From NCBI GenBank assembly GCA_023432225.1, contig JAEYUW010000014.1, positions 1-55,527 of the forward strand: a DNA stretch of 55,527 nt. Reading direction: 5' to 3'. The first letter of the stretch is position 1. Each line of letters begins with the position of its first letter. The notes under the pieces are model-generated. The model was not told the DNA's origin. It saw only the letters and a list, made by a program, of their open reading frames with translations, and did no database searches. The position numbers and the translations under genes are program-made. The stretch comes from Verrucomicrobiota bacterium. Its GTDB lineage: Bacteria > Verrucomicrobiota > Verrucomicrobiia > Opitutales > Opitutaceae. Shown piece by piece: positions 32,122 to 39,729 of this stretch.

Positions 32122-33912
32122 ATGTCCCTGTTGCCCTTGTTCCTTGCCTCCGCCGGAGGCGGCGCCTCGTCGAGTTCGACGGGCGGCGTCATCCTTCAAC
32201 TCGCCACGGTCGACTACCTGATCCTGGCGCTCTACTTCGCCTTCGTGCTCGGCATCGGCTGGGTGCTGAAGAAGCACCTGAAGACCTCGACGGACTTCTT
32301 CGAATCCGGCCGCTCGCTGCCCGCGTGGATTTGCGCGCTCGGCTTCATCGGCGCGAATCTCGGCGCGCAGGAAGTCATGGGCATGGCCGCGTCCGGCGCC
32401 AAATACGGCATCGCGACCTCGCACTTCTACTGGGTGGGCGCCATCCCCGCGATGGTGTTCGTCGGCATTTTCATGATGCCGTTCTACTACGGCTCGAAAG
32501 CCCGCTCCGTCCCCGAATACCTCAAGCTCCGCTTCGACGAAAAGACCCGCACGTTCAACGCGCTGTCGTTCGCGACGATGACCGTGTTCTCCTCGGGCAT
32601 CTCGATGTTCGCCTTGGCGAAGCTGCTCAACGCGATCCTCGGCTGGGATTTCGACGCCTGCATCATCATCTCGAGCGCGATCGTGTTGGTCTACATCTAC
32701 ACCGGCGGCCTCACCTCCGCGATCTACAACGAGGTGCTGCAGTTCTTCCTCATCGTCCTCGGCTTCCTCCCGCTCGTCATCCTCGGCCTGCAGGACATCG
32801 GCGGCTGGGACGGCCTCATGAAACAGCTCGGCGCCTACTCCGAAACCAAGGGCATGCCCGGCGCCTGGAGTGAATCCTGGCAACACATGGGCAACGCCGC
32901 CGCCAACCCGATCGGCATCGAATGGTTCGGCTTGGTCGCCGGCTTGGGCTTCGTCCTCTCCTTCGGTTACTGGTGCACGGACTTCCTCGTCATCCAGCGC
33001 GCCATGGCCGCGAAGGACATGAACTCCGCACGCCGCACGCCGCTCATCGCCGCGATTCCGAAGATGCTTTTCCCGGCGCTCGTGATTCTCCCCGGCATGC
33101 TCGCCATCGCGCTCTATCACAAGGGCGGCACCGCCGAGATCGCGCTGCCCATCGGCGCCGACGGCAACCCGGACTACAACATGGTCGTCCCCGCGCTCCT
33201 CGCGAAATACTTCCCGAACGGCATGCTCGGCATCGGCCTCACCGCGCTCATGGCGTCGTTCATGTCCGGCATGGCCGGCAACGTCACCGCGTTCAACACG
33301 GTCTGGACCTACGACCTCTATCAACGCTGGTTCAAGCCCGACGCCTCCGACGCGCACCTGATCAAGGTCGGCCGCATCACGACCGTCGTCGGCCTGCTCA
33401 TCAGCGCCGCCTGCGCTTACGCCGCGACGAAATTCAATAACATCATGGACATGCTCCAACTGGTGTTCGGCTTCGTGAACGCGCCGCTCTTCGCCATCTT
33501 CCTCCTCGGCATGTTCTGGAAACGCGCCACCGGTCACGGCGCCTTCTTCGGTCTGCTTCTCGGCACGCTCGCCGCGGTGATTTTCCAGGGCAACACGCTC
33601 CCCGTCGGCGAAATCGCCAGCATCTACAAGGGCGGCTGGATCAGCGGCGCCGCCGACGCGTATCCGTTCGCCAGCTCGATGGCGCAGAACTTCTGGATGG
33701 CGATCTTCGCCTTCAGCGGCTGCTTCCTCGGCACGATCATCATCTCGCTCGCGACCAAACCAAACCGCACCGACGAAGAACTCCGCGGCCTCGTCTATTC
33801 GCTCACCGAGAAGGTCGTCGATCACCACGAAACCCCGTGGTATTCCCGTCCCGCCACGCTCGGCATCATCGTCCTCGCGATGACTCTCCTGCTGAACATC
33901 ATCTTCTGGTAA
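32122..33912 (+). CDS. Sodium:solute symporter (SGLT-like), beta-glucan locus
   Basis: A 596-residue inner-membrane carrier with about 14-15 helices. FFESGRSLPAWICALGFIG, QEVMGMAASGAKYG, YTGGLTSAIYNEVLQFFLIV and the GLTALMASFMSGMAGNVTAF block are SGLT-type SSS signatures, including the Na2-site serine region. It likely takes up glucose or short glucosides released by GH16/GH30, coupled to Na+. It is followed after 19 nt by a 66-residue membrane protein. The leader TTTTTCTCCCC abuts the ATG without a Shine-Dalgarno motif. SSS symporter at 4227 is only distantly similar. Confidence 0.92.
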   Translation: MSLLPLFLASAGGGASSSSTGGVILQLATVDYLILALYFAFVLGIGWVLKKHLKTSTDFFESGRSLPAWICALGFIGANLGAQEVMGMAASGAKYGIATSHFYWVGAIPAMVFVGIFMMPFYYGSKARSVPEYLKLRFDEKTRTFNALSFATMTVFSSGISMFALAKLLNAILGWDFDACIIISSAIVLVYIYTGGLTSAIYNEVLQFFLIVLGFLPLVILGLQDIGGWDGLMKQLGAYSETKGMPGAWSESWQHMGNAAANPIGIEWFGLVAGLGFVLSFGYWCTDFLVIQRAMAAKDMNSARRTPLIAAIPKMLFPALVILPGMLAIALYHKGGTAEIALPIGADGNPDYNMVVPALLAKYFPNGMLGIGLTALMASFMSGMAGNVTAFNTVWTYDLYQRWFKPDASDAHLIKVGRITTVVGLLISAACAYAATKFNNIMDMLQLVFGFVNAPLFAIFLLGMFWKRATGHGAFFGLLLGTLAAVIFQGNTLPVGEIASIYKGGWISGAADAYPFASSMAQNFWMAIFAFSGCFLGTIIISLATKPNRTDEELRGLVYSLTEKVVDHHETPWYSRPATLGIIVLAMTLLLNIIFW

Positions 33913-33931
33913 CCCGCCACCCCATCCGACC

Positions 33932-34132
33932 ATGCAACAACTCGACGTTCGCCTGCCCATGGGGCTGCTCTTCCTCAGCCTCGGCCTCATTCTCGCCGGC
34001 TACGGCGTCATGGCCGACCCGGCCATCTACGCCAAACACTCGCTTGGCCAGAACGTGAACCTGATCTGGGGCGTGATCTTCGCCCTCTTCGGCGGCCTCA
34101 TGCTCTGGCTCAGCGCCAGAGCCAAGAAGTAG
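33932..34132 (+). CDS. 66-residue two-helix membrane protein paired with the symporter
   Basis: A small protein MQQLDVRLPMGLLFLSLG... with two predicted membrane helices (about residues 9-28 and 43-61) joined by a short loop containing DPAIYAKHSLGQNVNLIWG, and a basic end ARAKK. It begins 19 nt after the SSS symporter stop. I know no named family for it. It could be a small subunit or stabiliser of the symporter; it does not resemble the DUF4212 small subunit of acetate-type symporters. Its stop codon TAG is part of the GTAG head of a REP-like element, so an original stop may have been elsewhere. Confidence 0.75.
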   Translation: MQQLDVRLPMGLLFLSLGLILAGYGVMADPAIYAKHSLGQNVNLIWGVIFALFGGLMLWLSARAKK

Positions 34133-34151
34133 GACCGGCTTCAGCCGGTCC
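34129..34151 (+). repeat. REP-like hairpin supplying a stop codon
   Basis: GTAG then GACCGGCTTCAGCCGGTCC. The TAG of the head is the stop codon of the 66-residue gene. Confidence 0.8.
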
Positions 34152-34501
34152 CTCGAGACCCGCGAGTCTCTCCTCATCCGAGCCGGCCCCCATGGCCGGC
34201 TCTTTTGTTTGCAGGGTAGGGGCGGTTGTCCCAACCGCCCTTAAGCCTCACTAAGCATCCGGTGAACCTGGCCGGGATCACACAGTCGAACGCGAGTCTC
34301 GGCCGAAGAACGGCCAACGCAAAGGTGGTCGCCGCTGTCCCAGCGGCGACAGGCGTCGGTAGGGACACCGCCAGCCACTTGGTCCGCCCTCCCACCAATT
34401 TTGCTTAATACACAATATTCCACCGGCGCTTCGACTCCTGCGAAACTTGCTTAATACGCAAATTTGCTCGCTCGCCCTTCTCGCAACCGCACGCGTCGCG
34501 C
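34133..34501. other. 369-bp convergent intergenic region: terminator, REP-like units and a 15-bp repeat
   Basis: No gene is convincing. Apart from the unit at 34129 it contains a terminator (34180-34210), a GTAGGGGCGGTTGTCCCAAC unit at 34216-34240, a GTGGTCGCCGCTGTCCCAGC-type palindrome at 34325-34352 and the start of another GTAG unit at 34359. At 34401-34415 and 34447-34461 the word TTGCTTAATAC(A/G)CAA is repeated with one difference, 46 bp apart. Confidence 0.6.
34180..34210 (+). terminator. Rho-independent terminator at the end of the beta-glucan module
   Basis: A 9-bp perfect stem GAGCCGGCC / GGCCGGCTC, 5-nt loop, then TTTTGTTT. It closes transcription after the symporter and its small partner. 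Confidence 0.85.
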
Positions 34502-36061
34502 TCAGCTCTCCTCCGCCACGAAGTGACAGCCCTTGCTCACCGGATTGAGCGACGCCGCGTGCACGACCAGCAGTGCCGTCTGCACCGCGTTGCGCAGCTC
34601 GATCAGCTCCCGCGTCGGCCGGCAATCTCGGTAAAAGGCCTGAATGTCTTCGCGCAGCTCCAACAAAATCCGCCGCGCCCGCGCCAGCCGCCGCGGCGAA
34701 CGGATGATGCCCGCGTAATTCCACATCGTCTGCCGGATCTGATGCAGGTCCTGCTGCAGCAACAGCGGATCCGCCACCTTCGCGGGGCTCTGCCATTCAC
34801 GCGGCCTCAGCGACGAAGTCGTTGCCCGCTGGGGGAATTCTTGGATATCCGCGTTCGCCGCGGCGCGCGCGCTGACCAAACACTCGAGCAGCGACGTGCT
34901 CGCAAGACGATTCGCGCCGTGCAGGCCCGTGCATGCCGTCTCGCCGATCGCGTTCAAGTCGCGGACATTCGTGCGGCCCTGCAAATCCGTGTGCACGCCG
35001 CCGCACGAGAAGTGCGCCGCCGGCACGATCGGGATGCGCTCGCGCGTGATGTCGATCCCCGCCTGCAGGCAGCGCGCATAGATCGCAGGAAACCGATCGC
35101 GAATGAACTCCGCTTGCAGCGCCGACAAATCGAGAAACGCACACGCATCGCCCGTTGCCGCGAGATGCTGACTGATCGAGCGCGCGACAATGTCGCGCGG
35201 CGCCAACGAGCCGAGTGCGTGGACCTTGTCCATGAACCGCCGCCCGCGCGCATCGACGATCACCGCGCCTTCGCCGCGCAGCGCTTCCGTGATGAGAAAC
35301 GGCGCGCCATCGCGCGGGAAGAACACCGTCGGATGAAACTGCACGTATTCGAGATCGATGACGCGCGCGCCGACGCGATACGCCATCGCCACGCCGTGCC
35401 CAACGCTGCCGGGCTGATTCGTCGTGTGCAGAAAAACTCCGCCCAAGCCACCGGTCGCGAGGATCGTCTTGCGCGCCGTGATTGCGATGACTTCGCAGCT
35501 CGCCGTATCGAGCGCGTAGCACCCGAAACAGGTCAGCGGCTCATAACGGTGCGCCGCATCGGCGGCGTTGTGCGAGAGCGTGAGCAGGTCGACCGCCACG
35601 TAACCCGTGCGGCGCGTGATGCCGGGCGTCGCATCGACCATCGTTGCCACGGCCGTGAGGATCGAGTGTCCCGTCGTATCGCGCGTGTGGATGATGCGGC
35701 GTTCGTGATGCCCACCTTCGCGCGTGAAATCCAGTTCCCCATCCGGGCGCCGGTCGAAATCGACGTGCAGTTCATCGATCAACAAGTCCTTCACCGCCGC
35801 CGGACCTTCGCGCACGAGTTGCTCAATCGCCGCGGGATTCGCCGTGCCCGCGCTCGCGTCCAGGATGTCGCGCGCGAGCTGCGCCGGATCGCTCTCCGCA
35901 CCGTAGATGATGCCGCCCTGCGCCCAATCGCTATTCGCGACCAGCGGCTCCGCGAGCGAAAGTAGCTCCACGCGCAACCCCGCCCGCGCCGCGTGCAACG
36001 CGTAAGCCGAGCCGGCGAGACCGGCACCGAGAACCAAGCAATCCGTTTCGACAGTTTTCAC
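34502..36061 (-). CDS. nadB: L-aspartate oxidase
   Basis: A 519-residue flavoprotein that oxidises L-aspartate to iminoaspartate, the first step of bacterial NAD synthesis. The FAD-binding start is VLGAGLAGSAYALHAARAG; NSDWAQGGI, the HTRDTTGH segment, ILATGGLGG, the EYVQFHPT block, and FSCGGVHTDLQGRTNV with GLHGANRLASTSLLE are all family signatures. The C-terminal helical domain ends with the usual RNAVQTALL region. Start is GTG at 36061 (product MKTVETDCLVLGAG); a longer form to 36157 would be translated through a REP pair. It is the third gene of nadA-nadC-nadB. Confidence 0.96.
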   Translation of the reverse strand: MKTVETDCLVLGAGLAGSAYALHAARAGLRVELLSLAEPLVANSDWAQGGIIYGAESDPAQLARDILDASAGTANPAAIEQLVREGPAAVKDLLIDELHVDFDRRPDGELDFTREGGHHERRIIHTRDTTGHSILTAVATMVDATPGITRRTGYVAVDLLTLSHNAADAAHRYEPLTCFGCYALDTASCEVIAITARKTILATGGLGGVFLHTTNQPGSVGHGVAMAYRVGARVIDLEYVQFHPTVFFPRDGAPFLITEALRGEGAVIVDARGRRFMDKVHALGSLAPRDIVARSISQHLAATGDACAFLDLSALQAEFIRDRFPAIYARCLQAGIDITRERIPIVPAAHFSCGGVHTDLQGRTNVRDLNAIGETACTGLHGANRLASTSLLECLVSARAAANADIQEFPQRATTSSLRPREWQSPAKVADPLLLQQDLHQIRQTMWNYAGIIRSPRRLARARRILLELREDIQAFYRDCRPTRELIELRNAVQTALLVVHAASLNPVSKGCHFVAEES

Positions 36062-36136
36062 GAGGTAGGGCGGGACCGCTGGGCCCGCCGCGATAGTGGC
36101 ATCACGTTCCCGGCGCGCCCGGCGGTCGCGCCCTAC
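36061..36136. repeat. REP-like pair at the nadC/nadB junction
   Basis: Unit 1 has head GTAG at 36065 and arms GGCGGG / CCCGCC (ends 36089); its 33-nt context is identical to 4066-4098. Unit 2, facing, ends CTAC at 36136 with arms GGCGCG / CGCGCC. The two differ by a compensatory G-C swap in the stem. Unit 2 lies inside the nadC reading frame and encodes its last residues; unit 1 lies just before the nadB start. Confidence 0.85.
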
Positions 36137-36977
36137 CTTTACGCACCGGCTGCACATCGAGGCTCAAGTCCGCCGCGATGGCCGAGTGCGTGAGCGCGCC
36201 GATGCTGATGACGTCGACGCCGGGCTGCGCGTAATCGCGCAGCGTGTCGGCCTTCACTCCGCCCGAAATTTCCACCACCGCGCGACCCGCGATCTCCTTC
36301 ACCGCGGCGCGCACCTGCTCAGGCGTCATGTTGTCGAGCAAGATGATCTCGGCGCGAGCGCGCAGCGCTTCCTTCACTTCGGCGAGCGTCTTGGCCTCGA
36401 CCTCGATCTTCGCGCCGTGCGGCGCCGCGGTGCGGCAGAGTTCGACGGCGCGCGTCAGCGAGCCCGCGGCCGCTATGTGGTTATCCTTGATGAGCACGTG
36501 CTCGCCGAGCGAGCTGCGGTGGTTGAAGCAGCCGCCGGTGCGCACGGCGTATTTCTCCAGCGCGCGCCAGGCCGGCGTCGTCTTGCGCGTGTCGACGACG
36601 CGCACGCCAGTGCCAGCGACCGCGTCGGCGTAACGCCGCGCCTGCGTGGCGATGCCGGAGAGACGCTGAAGAAAATTCAGTGCGGTGCGCTCAGCGGTGA
36701 GCATCCCGGCGGTCGGCCCGTCGACGCGGAGCACGATCGCGCCCTTCTTCACTCGCTCGCCGTCGCGAGCGAGCAACTTCGTTTTTAACGCGGGATCAAC
36801 CTTCGCGAACACGCGCGCGGCGATCTCGACCCCGCAGAGCACGAGATCCTGCTTCGCGTCGATCACGCCGCGGCTGCGGTGCGTCGCGGGAAAAATCGCG
36901 CGGCTGGTGACGTCGCCGAGACCGGCGTCTTCTTCCAGCGCGAGATCGATGAGGTGTTCGGTGCGGGGCGTGAGCAT
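36102..36977 (-). CDS. nadC: Quinolinate phosphoribosyltransferase (carboxylating)
   Basis: A 291-residue enzyme converting quinolinate and PRPP to nicotinate mononucleotide, CO2 and pyrophosphate. Signatures: LALEEDAGLGDVTS, ERTALNFLQRLSGIAT, VDTRKTTPAWRALEKYAV, then HRSSLGEHVLIKDNHI, IEVEAKTLAEV and EISGGVKADTLRDYA. The natural end would be near LSLDVQPVRKG; the last residues RARPPGAPGT are read from a REP-like element (36112-36136), so the stop codon lies beyond the hairpin. It is 13 nt after nadA and 40 nt before nadB. The tail is disordered-looking and probably tolerated. Confidence 0.96.
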   Translation of the reverse strand: MLTPRTEHLIDLALEEDAGLGDVTSRAIFPATHRSRGVIDAKQDLVLCGVEIAARVFAKVDPALKTKLLARDGERVKKGAIVLRVDGPTAGMLTAERTALNFLQRLSGIATQARRYADAVAGTGVRVVDTRKTTPAWRALEKYAVRTGGCFNHRSSLGEHVLIKDNHIAAAGSLTRAVELCRTAAPHGAKIEVEAKTLAEVKEALRARAEIILLDNMTPEQVRAAVKEIAGRAVVEISGGVKADTLRDYAQPGVDVISIGALTHSAIAADLSLDVQPVRKGRARPPGAPGT

Positions 36978-36990
36978 GGGGCGAATCGAA

Positions 36991-38031
36991 TCAGTCTTTC
37001 GGCGCGAGTTCGAACATCCGCTCGATGCTGCGCAGCGCGCGGCGGCGCAGGCCTTCGTCGAGCGTGATGATTTGATCCGGCCGCGGGGCGGCGAGCGCGT
37101 CGCGCACTTTTTCGAGCGTGTTCAGCTTCATGTAGGGGCAGAGACGGCAGCCGCCGATGAAGTTTTTCTCGGGGTCCTCCACCTGCAGCCGCCCGACGAG
37201 GCCGCACTCGGTCAGCATCAGAAAATACGGCGCGGGCGTCGTCTTCACGTATTTCATCATCGCGCCGGTGCTGCCGACGAAATCCGCCAGCGCCGCCACG
37301 CTCGGCTCGCATTCGGGATGCGCAACGACCTTCAAGCCCGGGAAGCGCTCGCGCGCCTGCGCGATGTCGGCCGGCGTGAACTCGTCGTGCACGATGCAGG
37401 TGCCGTCGGAGGTGATGATCTCCTTGTCGATACCGCGGCGCTTCAGTTCGGCCCGGATGTTTTCGCCCATCAAACGGTCCGGGACGAAGAGGATGCGGCG
37501 CTGCGGCAGCTGCGCGACGATATCGTAGACGTTGCCGGAGGTGACGCACACGTCGGACTCCGCCTTCACTTCCGCCGTGGAATTGATGTAGCACACGACG
37601 GCGGCGTCCGGATACGCGGCTTTCAGCTGCTTCAACTGTTCGCCCGTGAGCGAGTCGGCCAGCGAGCAACCGGAGCCGCGATCGGGCACGACGACCGTGG
37701 CGTCGGGCGAGAGGATCTTCGCGGTCTCGCCCATGAACACAACGCCGGCGAACACGATCACCTTCGCCTTCGCCTCCTTGGCCTTCAGGCTCAGGAAGTA
37801 AGAGTCGCCCTTGAAGTCGCCGACGCCGTAGATGATCTCCGGCTCCACGTAGGAATGCGTGAGGATGACGGCGTCTTTCTCCTTTTTGAGCCGATTGATC
37901 TCGAGCGTGAGCGGCGCGATGCGGCGGCAGGCCTCGTAGTTCCACACGCGGCCCGGCTCGCAATCCACGTGCATGAGCGCGCGGAACAGGCGCTCGGTCT
38001 CGGCTTCGAGTTCGTGGTCGGTGGCGATCAT
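36991..38031 (-). CDS. nadA: Quinolinate synthase
   Basis: A 346-residue Fe-S enzyme that condenses iminoaspartate with dihydroxyacetone phosphate to quinolinate. Motifs are AVILTHSYVEPEI, FAGVVFMGETAKILSP, PDRGSGCSLADS, CYINSTAEVKAESDVCVTSGN, FVPDRLMGENI, VHDEFTPADI, HPECEPSV, and GGCRLCPYMKLNTLEK. Conserved cysteines in CSLAD, HPEC and the GGCRLC block can ligate the 4Fe-4S cluster. It is the first gene of the minus-strand nadA-nadC-nadB operon. Confidence 0.97.
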   Translation of the reverse strand: MIATDHELEAETERLFRALMHVDCEPGRVWNYEACRRIAPLTLEINRLKKEKDAVILTHSYVEPEIIYGVGDFKGDSYFLSLKAKEAKAKVIVFAGVVFMGETAKILSPDATVVVPDRGSGCSLADSLTGEQLKQLKAAYPDAAVVCYINSTAEVKAESDVCVTSGNVYDIVAQLPQRRILFVPDRLMGENIRAELKRRGIDKEIITSDGTCIVHDEFTPADIAQARERFPGLKVVAHPECEPSVAALADFVGSTGAMMKYVKTTPAPYFLMLTECGLVGRLQVEDPEKNFIGGCRLCPYMKLNTLEKVRDALAAPRPDQIITLDEGLRRRALRSIERMFELAPKD

Positions 38032-38347
38032 TCAGCGCGCAACGTAGGCGACAACGGCCGCGCGTCAAAGGCGTAGGCTCGTCTTAAACGAGCGCTCGCA
38101 CTTCCTGACGAGTCGGCGCGTGCCGCGAGCGGACGCGCCTCCGATTCTCCCGCGGATCACGCGGACGAACGCGGATCACGCTTCGAAGCCAGTGCCTCTA
38201 TCCGTGTCGATCCGCGGGATCCGCGAGAGTTCTGCGCCCTTGCCGGGTGGTTCAGCCCGCACACCGCGAGTGTCAGCGTCCTCTTTCCATTTGAGTTTCC
38301 CTCGGGGGCGCGTTGGCTAGCGGCCGTCTAACCCAGCACCCCTGGCT
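38032..38347. other. Divergent 316-bp region, nadA / AraC regulator, with repeats
   Basis: It must hold promoters for both genes. A REP-like unit GTAGGCTCGTCTTAAACGAG(C) lies at 38073-38093. At 38151-38225 is an imperfect inverted repeat with direct copies of CGCGGATCACG (38151 and 38170) and an opposing ATCCGTGTCGATCCGCGG (38200-38217), a type of repeat that recurs in many genomes. No small ORF or clear promoter can be supported. Confidence 0.5.
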
Positions 38348-39373
38348 ATGTCCGAAAACGCGGCACCGTCCGCCCTTTTTGCGGCTCGTTCGATGAGCCA
38401 GCACAACCGCGCCGAGATGCGGCAGATCTTCGATCACGCGATTCGGCTGGCGGAGCGCAACCGGCTCACGCTGCGCGTGCCGCACGAGGTGCGCCCCGTG
38501 CAGAACAAGCGCGGCATGCATTACCATTACCGCCCCGAGATATTCCTCGGCGTGCGCGGCTGGACGGACTTCAACTTTCCCAAGGAGAGCTTTCGCGTCG
38601 CCGCGGACGAAGTGTGCGTGATCCCCGCCGGCGTGCCGCACGGCGAGACGGTCGGCGCGGCGCCGGGTGAGTCGTTCCGCAATCTCGTCGCCGGTTTCTA
38701 CAACAACACGCTGAGCCTCCACCTCGCGCACGAGGCGAAGCCGGGCAAGCCGGACATCGAGGTGATCGAGTTCTTCGACGCGCCCAACCTCGACGTGTTT
38801 CTCACGCTCGCCAACAGCGTCGCCTCCACGCACAGCATGCACGGCCCGGCGCGCGACGCCGTGTTGCAAGGGCTGCTGCTCGCGCTGCTCGGCCTGATGC
38901 GCAACATCGTCGAGACCGGCAGCGGCCAGCTGAACAGCGACATCGGCAAGGTGTTTCAGGCGAAATGTCTCGTGCGCGAGCAATTCGCCAACTCCGACCT
39001 CAGTGTGCAACACGTCGCCGAGGTGCTCGGCTGCTCGGCGGATTACCTGTCGCATCTCTTCCACACGGAGACGAAGGAGCGGCTCACTCACTACATCCAG
39101 CGCATCCGCATCGACGGCGCGATCCTCGCGCTCGAGACGACGAAGCTGACGATCTCGGAAATTGCCTACGCGAGCGGCTTCGCGGACCCGGCGTATTTCG
39201 CCCGCGTGTTCAAGCAGCACAAGGGCATGACGCCGCAGGAATTCCGCGCGCAGCTCGACGCGCGACGCCAGTCGCAGGAGCAGCAGCCGAAAACGGTTTA
39301 CTACGACCACGTGGATTTCACGCACGGCGTGCCGCAGAAGAAGGAAGCGGGCGCCGCGCCGGCGGGAAAGTAG
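38348..39373 (+). CDS. AraC-family transcriptional regulator
   Basis: A 341-residue regulator. An N-terminal cupin-like sensor domain has MHYHYRPEIFLGVRG, then VCVIPAGVPHGETVG. The C-terminal pair of helix-turn-helix motifs is LSVQHVAEVLGCSADYLSHL and LTISEIAYASGFADPAYFAR, followed by FKQHKGMTPQEFRA, the AraC signature. A C-terminal tail of about 35 residues with YYDHVDFTHG is extra. Ligand unknown; it lies next to the alpha-glucan module, which lacks another regulator, so control of that module is plausible. Its stop codon TAG lies in a GTAG head of a REP-like element, so the C-terminal end may be element-shaped. Confidence 0.92.
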   Translation: MSENAAPSALFAARSMSQHNRAEMRQIFDHAIRLAERNRLTLRVPHEVRPVQNKRGMHYHYRPEIFLGVRGWTDFNFPKESFRVAADEVCVIPAGVPHGETVGAAPGESFRNLVAGFYNNTLSLHLAHEAKPGKPDIEVIEFFDAPNLDVFLTLANSVASTHSMHGPARDAVLQGLLLALLGLMRNIVETGSGQLNSDIGKVFQAKCLVREQFANSDLSVQHVAEVLGCSADYLSHLFHTETKERLTHYIQRIRIDGAILALETTKLTISEIAYASGFADPAYFARVFKQHKGMTPQEFRAQLDARRQSQEQQPKTVYYDHVDFTHGVPQKKEAGAAPAGK

Positions 39374-39449
39374 CCACACTTGAGCGTAGCGAAAGCGTGG
39401 TCCCTAACGAAAATCCCACCACGTTGTCGCTGCGCTCCAACGCGGCTAC
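39370..39449. repeat. REP-like pair, GTAGCCACACTT family, supplying the AraC-gene stop codon
   Basis: Unit 1 has GTAG at 39370-39373 and arms CCACACTTGAGCG / CGAAAGCGTGG, imperfect. The facing unit starts CCACGTTGTCGC and ends CGGCTAC at 39449. The TAG at 39371 is the stop codon of the AraC-type gene. Confidence 0.7.
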
Positions 39450-39473
39450 GCCTTCTGCAACATCGCCGGCGTT

Positions 39474-39534
39474 GTAGCGGAAAACGTGAGTTTTTCGCTC
39501 GTGCGAGCAACGAAACGCTTACGCGTTCCGCTAC
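39474..39534. repeat. REP-like pair, GTAGCGGAA family
   Basis: Begins GTAGCGGAAAACGTGAG and ends CGCGTTCCGCTAC. The centre holds GCTCGTGCGAGC, a small palindrome. Relatives at 23032 and 31904. Confidence 0.7.
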
Positions 39535-39672
39535 CGCGCTGCGCGCCTCCGCCATTCATGCAGTGAAAATGTAAGTCGTCTGGACACGCGGCGCGACGAT
39601 CGGAAAACAGAGCCGGCTCACGCCGTCCGGTTGTGTTACCCCGAGGGAACGGTCGCGCGGTTCGGCAAAAGG

Positions 39673-39729
39673 GTAGCGCAGACGTCTCGCCTGCTTTCCC
39701 GATCCATGCAGGCGGGACGCCTGCGCTAC
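39673..39729. repeat. REP-like pair abutting the GH13 stop codon
   Basis: GTAGCGCAGACGTCTCGCCT(GC) faces GCAGGCGGGACGCCTGCGCT(AC). The right end is directly next to the stop codon of the minus-strand GH13 gene (0 nt), with GTAG reading away from it. Confidence 0.8.

Larger units (their letters stand above)
39374..39729. other. 356-bp convergent region filled with REP-like pairs
   Basis: Three successive pairs occupy most of the interval between the two convergent genes: 39370-39449, 39474-39534 (GTAGCGGAA family, ends TTCCGCTAC) and 39673-39729. No gene is visible; no classical terminator with a T-tract is seen, so the hairpins may act in its place. Confidence 0.6.

Noticed and set aside
16475..34132. 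Classical Sus-type (SusC/SusD) polysaccharide utilisation locus
   Set aside because: No SusD-like lipoprotein gene is found next to any of the three receptors.
34278..34796. 172-codon minus-strand frame over the end of nadB
   Set aside because: Out of frame with nadB and includes repeat and terminator sequence; shadow.
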